Part shown: in pieces, positions 1-5,693 of the stretch | Layout: the number at the start of each line of letters is the position of its first letter | Position numbering within the stretch: position 1 is the stretch's first letter | Origin: JAJRVH01 sp964505995 | Lineage (GTDB): Bacteria > Pseudomonadota > Zetaproteobacteria > Mariprofundales > Mariprofundaceae | Direction: 5' to 3' | NCBI GenBank assembly: GCA_964505995.1 | Contig: CAZDLB010000063.1 | Span: 1 to 10,598 of the forward strand | Length of the DNA: 10,598 bases | Position numbers and translations under genes: made by a program | Notes under the pieces: generated by a model | What the model was told of the DNA's origin: nothing | The model's input: the letters and a program-made list of their open reading frames with translations, nothing else | The model's database searches: none

Positions 1-14
1 CAAGGAGACCCGCG

Positions 15-281
15 ATGAATATCAAGTTTTCGGAAGATGTGGTTCCACTGTCGGCTGTGAAGGTCAATCCCGGCAAGCTGGTCAAACAGACCGGAGAAAC
101 GCACAGGCCGGTGTTGCTGACAAGCCGAGGTAAGGGTGTGGCTGTGATTCAATCGCTTGAGGATTTTGAAAAGAACGCCGAGGAACGTGAATTCATGCGT
201 GCGGTGGTTCAGGGTGTAACCGAAATGGACGCTGGCGAAGGAATTCCTTTGTCGGAAGTTAAACGCAGGCTTGGGTTGTAA
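15..281 (+). CDS. Phd/YefM-family antitoxin of a type II toxin-antitoxin pair
   Basis: The 88-residue product has the layout of Phd/YefM antitoxins. An N-terminal DNA-binding and dimerisation part (about residues 8-52) holds the typical sequence around VNPGKLV, a turn at RPVLLTSRGKGVAVI (32-45) and SLEDFE (47-52). A charged C-terminal segment (53-88) would be the flexible region that wraps the toxin. Family members neutralise the cognate toxin by direct binding and usually repress their own operon as an antitoxin-toxin complex. The ATG at 15 has a good Shine-Dalgarno sequence, AAGGAG at 2-7, seven bases upstream. The toxin gene starts 14 bp after its stop. Codons such as AAA, TTT, ATT and GAA are more frequent than in the neighbouring genes, which suggests acquisition. 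The promoter and operator would lie left of the window. The family call is firm; the exact subfamily is not. Confidence 0.9.
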   Translation: MNIKFSEDVVPLSAVKVNPGKLVKQTGETHRPVLLTSRGKGVAVIQSLEDFEKNAEEREFMRAVVQGVTEMDAGEGIPLSEVKRRLGL

Positions 282-295
282 ACCAGCCCGCCACC

Positions 296-595
296 ATGCT
301 TCCCGTGGAATTCTCACCCTCCGCATTGGGTGATCTGGAGCAGATGCTGGATTACTATTCAGCTCAGGGTGCGGCTGAGGCCGGTCGGCGGATTGCCAAA
401 GAAATGATGGCGGCTGTTCGCGCCTTGCCGGATTATCCTCACATGGGACGGATTGTGCCGGAGTTCGGGACGCCGTCATTAAGGGAGCTTATCCGGCCGC
501 CTTTCCGAATTGTTTACCGGCTCGAATCTGAACGCATTGCCGTCATCCGCATCTGGCGCTGCGAGCGATTGCTGAATATGCCGGACGAAGCTTAG
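296..595 (+). CDS. RelE/ParE-family toxin
   Basis: The 99-residue product has the RelE/ParE toxin fold pattern: a helical N-terminal half beginning FSPSALGDLEQ (6-16), then a beta-rich C-terminal half with GRIVPEF (51-57), RELIRPPFRIVYRL (63-76) and IRIWRCERLL (84-93). The conserved Arg residues and the PPFRIVYR strand are typical of the ParE-like branch (Pfam ParE_toxin). Family members either poison DNA gyrase (ParE) or cleave mRNA on the ribosome (RelE); sequence alone does not settle which. No clear Shine-Dalgarno sequence precedes the ATG at 296 (upstream bases are CCAGCCCGCCACC), so translation is probably coupled to the antitoxin gene 14 bp upstream, which would keep toxin below antitoxin. 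The stop codon overlaps by 4 bp the stop of the leftward gene at 592-987. The length is normal and the frame is intact. Confidence 0.9.
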   Translation: MLPVEFSPSALGDLEQMLDYYSAQGAAEAGRRIAKEMMAAVRALPDYPHMGRIVPEFGTPSLRELIRPPFRIVYRLESERIAVIRIWRCERLLNMPDEA

Positions 596-987
596 GGCTG
601 GATGAGGCCGCCGCCGGGCATACCACCACCACCGGTGATCTTGGAGACATCCCCGGCATTCGGCAGCACGATGTCCGAGGCCGCCTGCCTGCGAAGCTCG
701 GCGAGTTCGCGCGCCGTTTCCTCCAAGGCCTTCTCGGCGGCCTCGCCGAAGGCGGCCGCGGCCTCGCCGATGGTCGTGGCTTCGAGTTCGAAGCTGATCG
801 GCAGCGCCCCGGCCGGTGTCATGACCTGCGCCTGGCCGGTAAAGCGGACCTCGCGTGAATCGTCATCGGAGCCATCGGGCCTGACCGGGATCAGCTTGCG
901 GATCGTGCCGAGCTTCAGATCGGTATAGATCTCCTCGCGGTAGAGATCCTCTGGCTTCATTTCAAGTTTCTGCGAATCGTCGGCCAT
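592..987 (-). CDS. Small conserved-looking cytosolic protein of unknown function, Gly-rich C terminus
   Basis: I do not recognise a named family for this 131-residue protein. It has no signal peptide or membrane segment. It reads as an acidic N-terminal tail (1-20), a probable beta-rich core (about 21-70, including LGTIRKLIPVRPDGS and VRFTGQAQVMTPAGALPISFELEA), one long Ala/Glu-rich helix (72-104), and a tail with GGGGMPGGG (119-127). The ATG at 987 has a well-placed Shine-Dalgarno sequence (AGGAG, plus-strand CTCCT at 994-998, six bases away). GC-rich third positions, the same as in the neighbours, and this start signal support a real gene over the overlapping plus-strand frame. It lies 60 bp downstream of the acyl-CoA synthetase gene on the same strand and is probably co-transcribed with it. 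No catalytic residues are evident; a chaperone, adaptor or effector-domain partner is possible but unsupported. Confidence 0.8.
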   Translation of the reverse strand: MADDSQKLEMKPEDLYREEIYTDLKLGTIRKLIPVRPDGSDDDSREVRFTGQAQVMTPAGALPISFELEATTIGEAAAAFGEAAEKALEETARELAELRRQAASDIVLPNAGDVSKITGGGGMPGGGLIQP

Positions 988-988
988 G

Positions 989-1029
989 GTTTGCTCCTGA
1001 AATCGAATGCGGCCACGCTAGCAGCAAAC
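989..1029 (-). promoter_or_regulatory. Inverted repeat flanking the start signal of the 131-residue gene
   Basis: GTTTGCT at 989-995 and AGCAAAC at 1023-1029 are perfect 7-bp inverted copies separated by 27 bases. In the leftward mRNA, the 3' arm lies between the Shine-Dalgarno AGGAG and the ATG at 987, overlapping the last bases of the AGGAG, so folding would hinder ribosome binding. A 7-bp repeat can arise by chance in a 60 bp gap (about one in ten by rough count). A regulatory role is inference. Confidence 0.3.
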
Positions 1030-1047
1030 GGGCCACAATGCTCGCCC

Positions 1048-2820
1048 CTAGTTGTAGAGCTTTTCGAGAATGCCGCCGTATTTCTCGTAGACCTTGCGTC
1101 GTTTGATCTTCATCGTCGGCGTCAGCAGGCCGTCCTCGATGCTGAACGGCTGCGGCAGCAGATGGATGCGGCGCACCTGTTCGAACGGGTTCAGCGGCTT
1201 GAGGATGCCGTTGATCCTCGTCTGCAGATGCTTCTTCAGGATCTCGGAGGTGCAGATGTGTTCCCAGTCGGTCTCGGGCAGGCCCTTTTCACGGGCCCAG
1301 GCCATGCAGGCCTCCTGATTCGGAATGATCAGCGCCACCAGATACGGTTTCTGGTCGCCGTAGACCACGGCCTGCTCGATCTGCTCATCGGCGGCCAGCA
1401 GCGCCTCGATGCGCTGCGGCGCGATGTTCTCGCCGCCGGAATTAACGATGATGTCCTTCTTGCGATCCGTGATGTAGAGATAGCCGTCCTCATCGAGGCG
1501 GCCGATGTCGCCGGTATGCAGCCAGCCGTCCGCGAGCGCTTCCTTCGTCGCCTTTTTCTGCTTCCAGTAGCCGGGCATGATATTGCCGCCCCGGGCCAGG
1601 ATCTCGCCATCCTCGGCGATTCGGATTTCGACGCCGGCGGCCGGCAGGCCGACGCTGCCGAGGCGTCGCGCATACAGCGGATTGACGGCCAGCAGCGGCG
1701 CGGATTCGGTCAGGCCGTAGCCCTCGACGATCGGCAGACCAAGCGCCTCGAAGAATTCGGCCACCTCCATGCTCAGCGGTGCGCCGCCGGAGACGAGCAT
1801 GCGCAACCTGCCGCCAAAGCGCGCGCGTATCTTCTCGCCCACCAGCCGATCCAGCAGCCGGAAAAGCATGGCCTCGAAGGCATTGCGCCGCGATTTGCCG
1901 GCCAGATTCAGAAAGGCATGGAAAAGCCTGCGGCTGATCGCCGGCTGGCTTGCGACCTGGCCCAGGATGCGGCTGCGCACGACCTCCAGCAGCCGGGGGA
2001 CGGCGATCATGATCGTCGGCCTGGCCTCGGCGAGGTTCTTGGCGACGGTGTCGGGCCGTTCGGCAAAGGCCACCGAGATGCCATAGGTATAGACCAGGAA
2101 ATGGCTGGCGGTGCGCTCCAGCGCGTGCGCCAGCGGCAGGAAGGAGAGCAGCCGGTCCTCCAGGCTCAGATCGGGCACGATAGTCGGTACCGATTCGAGA
2201 TTCGTCAGGATGTTGCCGTGCGTCAGCATCACCCCCTTCGGGTTGGCCGTCGTGCCCGAGGTATAGACCAGCGTGGCCAGCGTGTCGCGATCCACCTTCT
2301 CCAGGCGTCGGCTCAGCTCCTCCGTATCCACATCGCCGGCCTCGAGTTCCTGCAGGTGATGCAGGATGTCGCCATCGCTTTCCCTGTCGATGGAATAGAC
2401 GGCCTTGATATGCGGGCACTCCTTGACGGCCAGCAGCAGGTCTCGCAGCAGCTTGCCGCCGGAGGTGAACGCGGCCACGGCTCCGGAATCCTTGAGCACA
2501 TAGGCCATGTCCTGCGGGCGATAGGAGCAGTACAGCGGCACGGTGACGGCGCCGATGCTGAGAATCGCATAATCGATCGCGGCCCATTCCGGCCGGTTCT
2601 CCATCAGGATGGCGACGCGATCCCCATGCTTGATGCCGGAATGGATCAGACCGCTGGCGATATGGCGCACCCGCTTGACGAGATGGGCATAGGTCAGCGG
2701 CAGGTATTCTCCATCCTTGCGATACCACTGGGCGGGGCTGGCCGACTGGCGCGCCTCGGTGGCGAACAGGCCATCCGGCAGGGATCGTAATGCGGCAATG
2801 GTGGCGGCGTTCGGGATCAT
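1048..2820 (-). CDS. Long-chain fatty acid--CoA ligase (AMP-forming)
   Basis: The 590-residue product is an ANL-superfamily acyl-CoA synthetase of the long-chain (FAA1/COG1022-like) type. It activates fatty acids with ATP to acyl-AMP and then acyl-CoA (EC 6.2.1.3 type), probably at the inner membrane surface. Visible motifs are the P-loop YTSGTTANPKGV (186-197), the adenine-binding YGLTES (368-373), the hinge and ribose-binding stretch HTGDIGRLDEDGY to TDRKKD (435-456), the SGGENIAP segment (461-468), and a C-terminal LTPTMKIKR (566-574) holding the probable catalytic lysine. The length is normal for the class and every core motif is present. The ATG at 2820 overlaps the stop of the upstream membrane-protein gene as ATGA, indicating translational coupling; its own Shine-Dalgarno is weak. 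Exact chain-length preference cannot be read from sequence, so I do not assign fadD. It could serve beta-oxidation, fatty acid recycling or lipid assembly. Confidence 0.93.
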   Translation of the reverse strand: MIPNAATIAALRSLPDGLFATEARQSASPAQWYRKDGEYLPLTYAHLVKRVRHIASGLIHSGIKHGDRVAILMENRPEWAAIDYAILSIGAVTVPLYCSYRPQDMAYVLKDSGAVAAFTSGGKLLRDLLLAVKECPHIKAVYSIDRESDGDILHHLQELEAGDVDTEELSRRLEKVDRDTLATLVYTSGTTANPKGVMLTHGNILTNLESVPTIVPDLSLEDRLLSFLPLAHALERTASHFLVYTYGISVAFAERPDTVAKNLAEARPTIMIAVPRLLEVVRSRILGQVASQPAISRRLFHAFLNLAGKSRRNAFEAMLFRLLDRLVGEKIRARFGGRLRMLVSGGAPLSMEVAEFFEALGLPIVEGYGLTESAPLLAVNPLYARRLGSVGLPAAGVEIRIAEDGEILARGGNIMPGYWKQKKATKEALADGWLHTGDIGRLDEDGYLYITDRKKDIIVNSGGENIAPQRIEALLAADEQIEQAVVYGDQKPYLVALIIPNQEACMAWAREKGLPETDWEHICTSEILKKHLQTRINGILKPLNPFEQVRRIHLLPQPFSIEDGLLTPTMKIKRRKVYEKYGGILEKLYN

Positions 2821-3884
2821 TCGCTATCAGCTTCCGGGGTTGCTTCGCCCTGCGCGTCTTCTGGCTGACTTGCCTTTTCTGCCTCGCTTGCAGTCTTGCG
2901 ACGCCGGCGCGGTTTCGTTTCGGCGGGCTTGTTCTCCGTGCTCTTGCGACGGGTCCGGCGGGGCCTGGTCTCCGCGGTTTCGTCGGCTGCGGCTTCGGTT
3001 GCCCCGCGTTTGCGAGCTCCGCGCTTCGCCTTTGCGGGCGCCTCCAGCTCGCGGTGAATGGACAGTGTCAGATGGGTGATCGTGATCAGCGGCACGCTGG
3101 CGATGGCGGCCAGCAGCGCGCCGATCATGACCAGCCCGATCAGATGACCGATACCGCCCCAGAATCCGGATGCATCGATCAGCGTCTTCCAGGCCTCGGC
3201 GGCGGCATAATCGATCAGGCCGAGCGTGATCTGCAGTCCCAGCCACAGCGGCGAAAGCACGAGCGCGGCGACCAGGCACGTGGCCAGCACACCGCCGAGG
3301 TTGTAGATCAGCAGTTCCGGCCAGCGCTCGCGCAGCAGGCGCCATGTGGCATCGCGTACGGCCAGCGCATGATCGTCCCCCAGCACGACGCGCGCCGCGA
3401 TATTGAACAGCGCCAGCAGCAGTGCCACGGCGACGACGGTGTTCAGCAGCAGCAGCGGTACGCCGGCGATGGCGAGCAGGATCGGCCCCAGGCCGGGAAT
3501 GTGGCTCAGCGCCAGCAGCAGGGTTTCGGCCAGCAGCAGCGCCAGCAGCAGACCGGCGCCCCAGACCGGCAGCATGAGCAGCGAGGCCGCGCGCCCCCAG
3601 GCGAAGCAGGCGGCCTGCCTCGGGTTCGGGATCTCATTGCCCAGCTGCGACTGATGGATCTGATGCGCGGTGGCCGTCAGCCCGAACAGCGTCCACAACA
3701 GCGCGGCGACGCTGCCGACAAAGCGCAGAAAGATGGCGGCAAAGCTTCGGCCCTCGACCTGGAAGATGCCAAAGAGGACGACGGCACCGAGAATCGTGGC
3801 CGCCATGGTGATCAGCAGCCTGGGGCGCAGGGAACTGCGCGCCGCGGCTACGACCTGATCGGGATTGAAGAACTTCAGCGCCAT
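2817..3884 (-). CDS. Polytopic inner-membrane protein with long charged C-terminal tail
   Basis: This 355-residue protein has about six hydrophobic helices (roughly 22-40, 52-72, 100-126, 133-162, 190-216 and 244-274, the last perhaps a hairpin). Between helices 4 and 5 is a polar, basic stretch (about 163-189). Residues 278-355 form a low-complexity tail rich in Lys, Arg, Ala, Glu and Pro, basic at first (RPRRTRRK, PRRRRK) and acidic at the end. I do not recognise the family, and no enzymatic motif is evident. The open frame extends much further upstream, to 4853, but that part runs antisense through the epimerase gene. The ATG at 3884 is chosen because GGGAGGG (plus strand 3892-3898) sits seven bases before it and the hydrophobic pattern starts just after it. 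It overlaps the acyl-CoA synthetase gene by ATGA, so the two are probably translated together. The tail might contact phospholipid, nucleic acid or a partner protein. Confidence 0.85.
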   Translation of the reverse strand: MALKFFNPDQVVAAARSSLRPRLLITMAATILGAVVLFGIFQVEGRSFAAIFLRFVGSVAALLWTLFGLTATAHQIHQSQLGNEIPNPRQAACFAWGRAASLLMLPVWGAGLLLALLLAETLLLALSHIPGLGPILLAIAGVPLLLLNTVVAVALLLALFNIAARVVLGDDHALAVRDATWRLLRERWPELLIYNLGGVLATCLVAALVLSPLWLGLQITLGLIDYAAAEAWKTLIDASGFWGGIGHLIGLVMIGALLAAIASVPLITITHLTLSIHRELEAPAKAKRGARKRGATEAAADETAETRPRRTRRKSTENKPAETKPRRRRKTASEAEKASQPEDAQGEATPEADSE

Positions 3885-3891
3885 GGGCTCA

Positions 3892-3898
3892 CCCTCCC
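3892..3898 (-). promoter_or_regulatory. Ribosome binding site deciding the membrane-protein start
   Basis: On the minus strand this reads GGGAGGG, seven bases before the ATG at 3884. It selects that start over any in the long antisense extension through the epimerase gene. No comparable signal was noticed further upstream in the frame. Confidence 0.8.
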
Positions 3899-3921
3899 TT
3901 GTTGCAGAACGAACGCCGGAT

Positions 3922-3949
3922 AGCTTAGACGAGTTGCCCGTGACTGCAA
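3922..3949 (-). promoter_or_regulatory. Possible leftward sigma70 promoter
   Basis: Reading the minus strand, TTGCAG (plus-strand CTGCAA at 3944-3949) is followed after 16 bases by TAAGCT (plus-strand AGCTTA at 3922-3927). The -35 matches TTGACA well and the -10 poorly. It is placed about 40 bases before the membrane-protein start, and the divergent gap must hold a leftward promoter, but the match is weak. Confidence 0.3.
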
Positions 3950-3964
3950 CCATGCTTCGCCGCA

Positions 3965-3992
3965 TTGACCTTAGCGGACGTGATCGCATAAT
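3965..3992 (+). promoter_or_regulatory. Strong sigma70-type promoter for the epimerase-plsY unit
   Basis: TTGACC at 3965-3970 (five of six matches to TTGACA) and CATAAT at 3987-3992 (five of six to TATAAT) are separated by 16 bases. Transcription would start near 3999, giving a leader of about 56 bases before the ATG at 4056. It lies in the only sizeable intergenic gap and points the right way. Confidence 0.65.
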
Positions 3993-4013
3993 GACCCTTG
4001 CCGGAGCAGAACC

Positions 4014-4035
4014 GGCCACCGGCTTACGGGTGGCT
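4014..4035 (+). promoter_or_regulatory. Leader hairpin upstream of the epimerase gene
   Basis: GCCACC (4015-4020) and GGTGGC (4029-4034) form a 6-bp stem with an 8-base loop, extendable by a G-U pair. TTCTTC follows at 4035-4040 and then the Shine-Dalgarno AAGGAGGAGG at 4041-4050. The stem lies inside the predicted leader transcript. The tract after it is too poor in U for a confident terminator, so an mRNA-stabilising or attenuating role is only possible. Confidence 0.25.
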
Positions 4036-4055
4036 TCTTCAAGGAGGAGGGAATC

Positions 4056-5009
4056 ATGGGAAAGAAGGTTTGTCTGATCGGCGGCAGCGGCTTTGTCGGA
4101 CGCGCCATTGTCCATGAGGCCTTGCGCAACGGCCATCAGGTCACGGTCGCCTGCCGGCATCCGGAACGGTCCCGGGATCTGATCGTGGATGGCGTGCGCC
4201 TGGTCCGGGCCGATGTCGTGGACGGACGCGGCCTGGATGATGCCGTGGCCGGCGCCGATACCGTCATCTATCTCGTCGGCCTGCTGTTCGAGAAGGGGCG
4301 CTATACCTTCCGGGCGGCGCATGTGCATGGCGTGGAGCATGCGCTGGCGGCCTGCAAGCGCGCCGGTGTGAAGCAGTTCCTGCACATGAGCGCGCTGGGC
4401 GCCGGCCAGATTCCAGCCAGCGCCTATGCCCGCACCAAGGGCGAGGGTGAGGGCATCGTGCGCCAGAGCGGGCTGAACTGGACGATCTTCCGTCCCTCCA
4501 TCATCTATGGCGCGAACGACAGCTTCTTCAACAAGTTCAAGAAGATGAGCCGACTGCTGCCGGTGCTGCCGGTGATCGCCGGCGACACCCGCTTTCAGCC
4601 GGTCTGGGTGCAGGATGTAGCGCGCGCGTTCGTGATGTCCATCGGTAATCGCCATGTGAACGGCCAGACCTATGAACTCGCCGGCCCGAAGGTCTACCGT
4701 TTCCGCGAGCTGATCGAAATGCTGATGCGCGAACTCGGACGCAACCGCCTGCTGCTGCCGGTGCCGGGATTTGCCGCGCGTATCATGGCGACCTTCATGC
4801 AGCTGCTGCCGACGCCGCCGCTGACGCGCGACCAGCTGGTGCTGCTGCGCCATGACAACGTCGCCCAGGGGCAGGCCTTTCCTCCCGAGTTCGGCGAGCC
4901 GGCCGAGCTGGAAACGGTTCTGCCGACCTTCATCCGTGCGACACCGGCCGAGCAGATGCAGTTGCGCCTGAATTCGGCGCGCAGCAATTACCGCAAGGGA
5001 GGCGCGTGA
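4056..5009 (+). CDS. NDUFA9-like NAD(P)-dependent epimerase/dehydratase (atypical SDR)
   Basis: The 317-residue protein is an extended or atypical short-chain dehydrogenase. The N-terminal Rossmann nucleotide-binding motif GGSGFVG is at 9-15, a beta-strand ending in an Arg-containing turn (VACRHPERS) at 31-39, a YARTK motif (Y124, K128) matches the SDR YxxxK signature, and FRPSIIYG (145-152) and QPVWVQDVARA (181-191) are typical of the complex I NDUFA9-like/SDR_a5 branch. Bacterial members are usually annotated as NAD(P)H-binding epimerases; the true substrate is generally unknown, and the mitochondrial relative is a structural NADPH-binding subunit of complex I. The ATG at 4056 has an excellent Shine-Dalgarno, AAGGAGGAGG at 4041-4050, and lies downstream of a strong promoter. 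Its TGA overlaps the GTG start of plsY, so they are probably coupled. A quinone, lipid or sugar-nucleotide substrate cannot be told apart here. No nuo gene is in the window. Confidence 0.88.
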   Translation: MGKKVCLIGGSGFVGRAIVHEALRNGHQVTVACRHPERSRDLIVDGVRLVRADVVDGRGLDDAVAGADTVIYLVGLLFEKGRYTFRAAHVHGVEHALAACKRAGVKQFLHMSALGAGQIPASAYARTKGEGEGIVRQSGLNWTIFRPSIIYGANDSFFNKFKKMSRLLPVLPVIAGDTRFQPVWVQDVARAFVMSIGNRHVNGQTYELAGPKVYRFRELIEMLMRELGRNRLLLPVPGFAARIMATFMQLLPTPPLTRDQLVLLRHDNVAQGQAFPPEFGEPAELETVLPTFIRATPAEQMQLRLNSARSNYRKGGA

Positions 5010-5644
5010 ACGCGATGCCCTGGATCCAGCCGGCCGGTGTGGCGGCTGCGTATCTTCTGGGCGCCATCCCGTTCGGCCTGCTCTTCTCCAGGCTGATCAG
5101 CAAGCGTGATCCGCGCGAGCATGGGTCGGGCAACATCGGCGCGACGAATGCGCTGCGCACCGGCGGCCGGCTCGTCGGCGCGCTGACGCTTCTGGCCGAT
5201 ATCCTCAAGGGCGCGCTGCCGGTCTGGCTGGCGCTGCATCTTGGCTGGGATCAGCCGTGGATCGCCGCCGTCGCGCTGGCGGCCTTTTTCGGCCATATCT
5301 TCCCGGTCTATCTGGGGTTTCGCGGCGGCAAGGGCGTGGCGACGATGTTCGGCGTCATGCTGCCATGGCTGCCGCTGGCCGCAGCCGCGGCCTTTGCGGT
5401 GTGGTTTGTCGCGCTGAAGATCTGGCATTATGTGTCGCTGGCCTCGATTCTGGCGGGCTTGTCGCTGCCGCTGGCCGTCTGGGCCTTTGATGGCGGCCTG
5501 CCGGCGATGGCGACGGCCATCGTGCTGGCGCTGATGATGACGCTGCGCCATGCCAGCAATATCCGCCGCCTGCGCGATGGCACCGAGCCGACGACGCTTC
5601 AGGATCGCCAGGCGCGCGAGGCGGACGGCTTGCACAGTTCCTGA
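5006..5644 (+). CDS. plsY: Glycerol-3-phosphate acyltransferase PlsY
   Basis: The product (212 residues) is an integral membrane enzyme that transfers the acyl group of acyl-phosphate to sn-glycerol-3-phosphate, giving lysophosphatidate, the first step of phospholipid synthesis (EC 2.3.1.275). Signature motifs are intact: GSGNIGATNALR (40-51), GHIFPVYLGFRGGKGVAT (96-113, with the glycine-rich phosphate-binding loop), and LRHASNIRRL (180-189). Several hydrophobic helices separate them, and the length matches the family. The start is uncertain: GTG at 5006 overlaps the epimerase stop as GTGA and is only three bases from GGAGG (4998-5002), while ATG at 5015 is twelve bases from it. Both give a normal PlsY. 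The acyl-phosphate is normally made by PlsX from acyl-ACP; plsX is not here. The neighbouring acyl-CoA synthetase does not supply the family's usual donor directly. Confidence 0.96.
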   Translation: MNAMPWIQPAGVAAAYLLGAIPFGLLFSRLISKRDPREHGSGNIGATNALRTGGRLVGALTLLADILKGALPVWLALHLGWDQPWIAAVALAAFFGHIFPVYLGFRGGKGVATMFGVMLPWLPLAAAAAFAVWFVALKIWHYVSLASILAGLSLPLAVWAFDGGLPAMATAIVLALMMTLRHASNIRRLRDGTEPTTLQDRQAREADGLHSS

Positions 5645-5681
5645 AAATATGCCATTCTTTGATAAATTGACCACTTAGGCC

Positions 5682-5687
5682 GGGAGG
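5682..5687 (+). promoter_or_regulatory. Ribosome binding site of the LysM gene
   Basis: GGGAGG lies six bases before the ATG at 5694 and fixes that start. The 49 bp gap before it (5645-5693) is AT-richer than its surroundings. No convincing promoter pair or terminator is seen there, so the LysM gene may be read through from plsY or have its own weak promoter. Confidence 0.8.
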
Positions 5688-5693
5688 CTTCAG

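Noticed and set aside
602..928. 108-residue plus-strand frame opposite the unknown small gene
   Set aside because: Pro/Ser-rich translation with no Shine-Dalgarno, against a well-placed one and better protein composition on the minus strand.
988..1047. Terminator after the acyl-CoA synthetase gene
   Set aside because: The only inverted repeat there has a long loop and no U tract, so a factor-independent terminator is not supported.
991..2790. 599-residue open frame on the plus strand
   Set aside because: It lies antisense to the acyl-CoA synthetase gene, whose full motif set is certain. The translation is Arg/Gln/Asp/His-rich without domain pattern, the usual shadow of GC-rich codons.
2790..3923. 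377-residue plus-strand frame rich in Gln
   Set aside because: Mirror of the membrane-protein gene; the glutamine runs come from CAG complements of leucine CTG codons.
3885..4853. Upstream extension of the membrane-protein frame
   Set aside because: It runs antisense through the epimerase gene, is His/Gln/Arg-rich and not membrane-like. A strong Shine-Dalgarno marks the start at 3884 instead.
5630..5666. Candidate promoter before the LysM gene (TTGCAC with CATTCT, or GATAAA)
   Set aside because: Each hexamer pairing matches poorly at acceptable spacing, so I could not support a specific promoter, although the gap is AT-richer.
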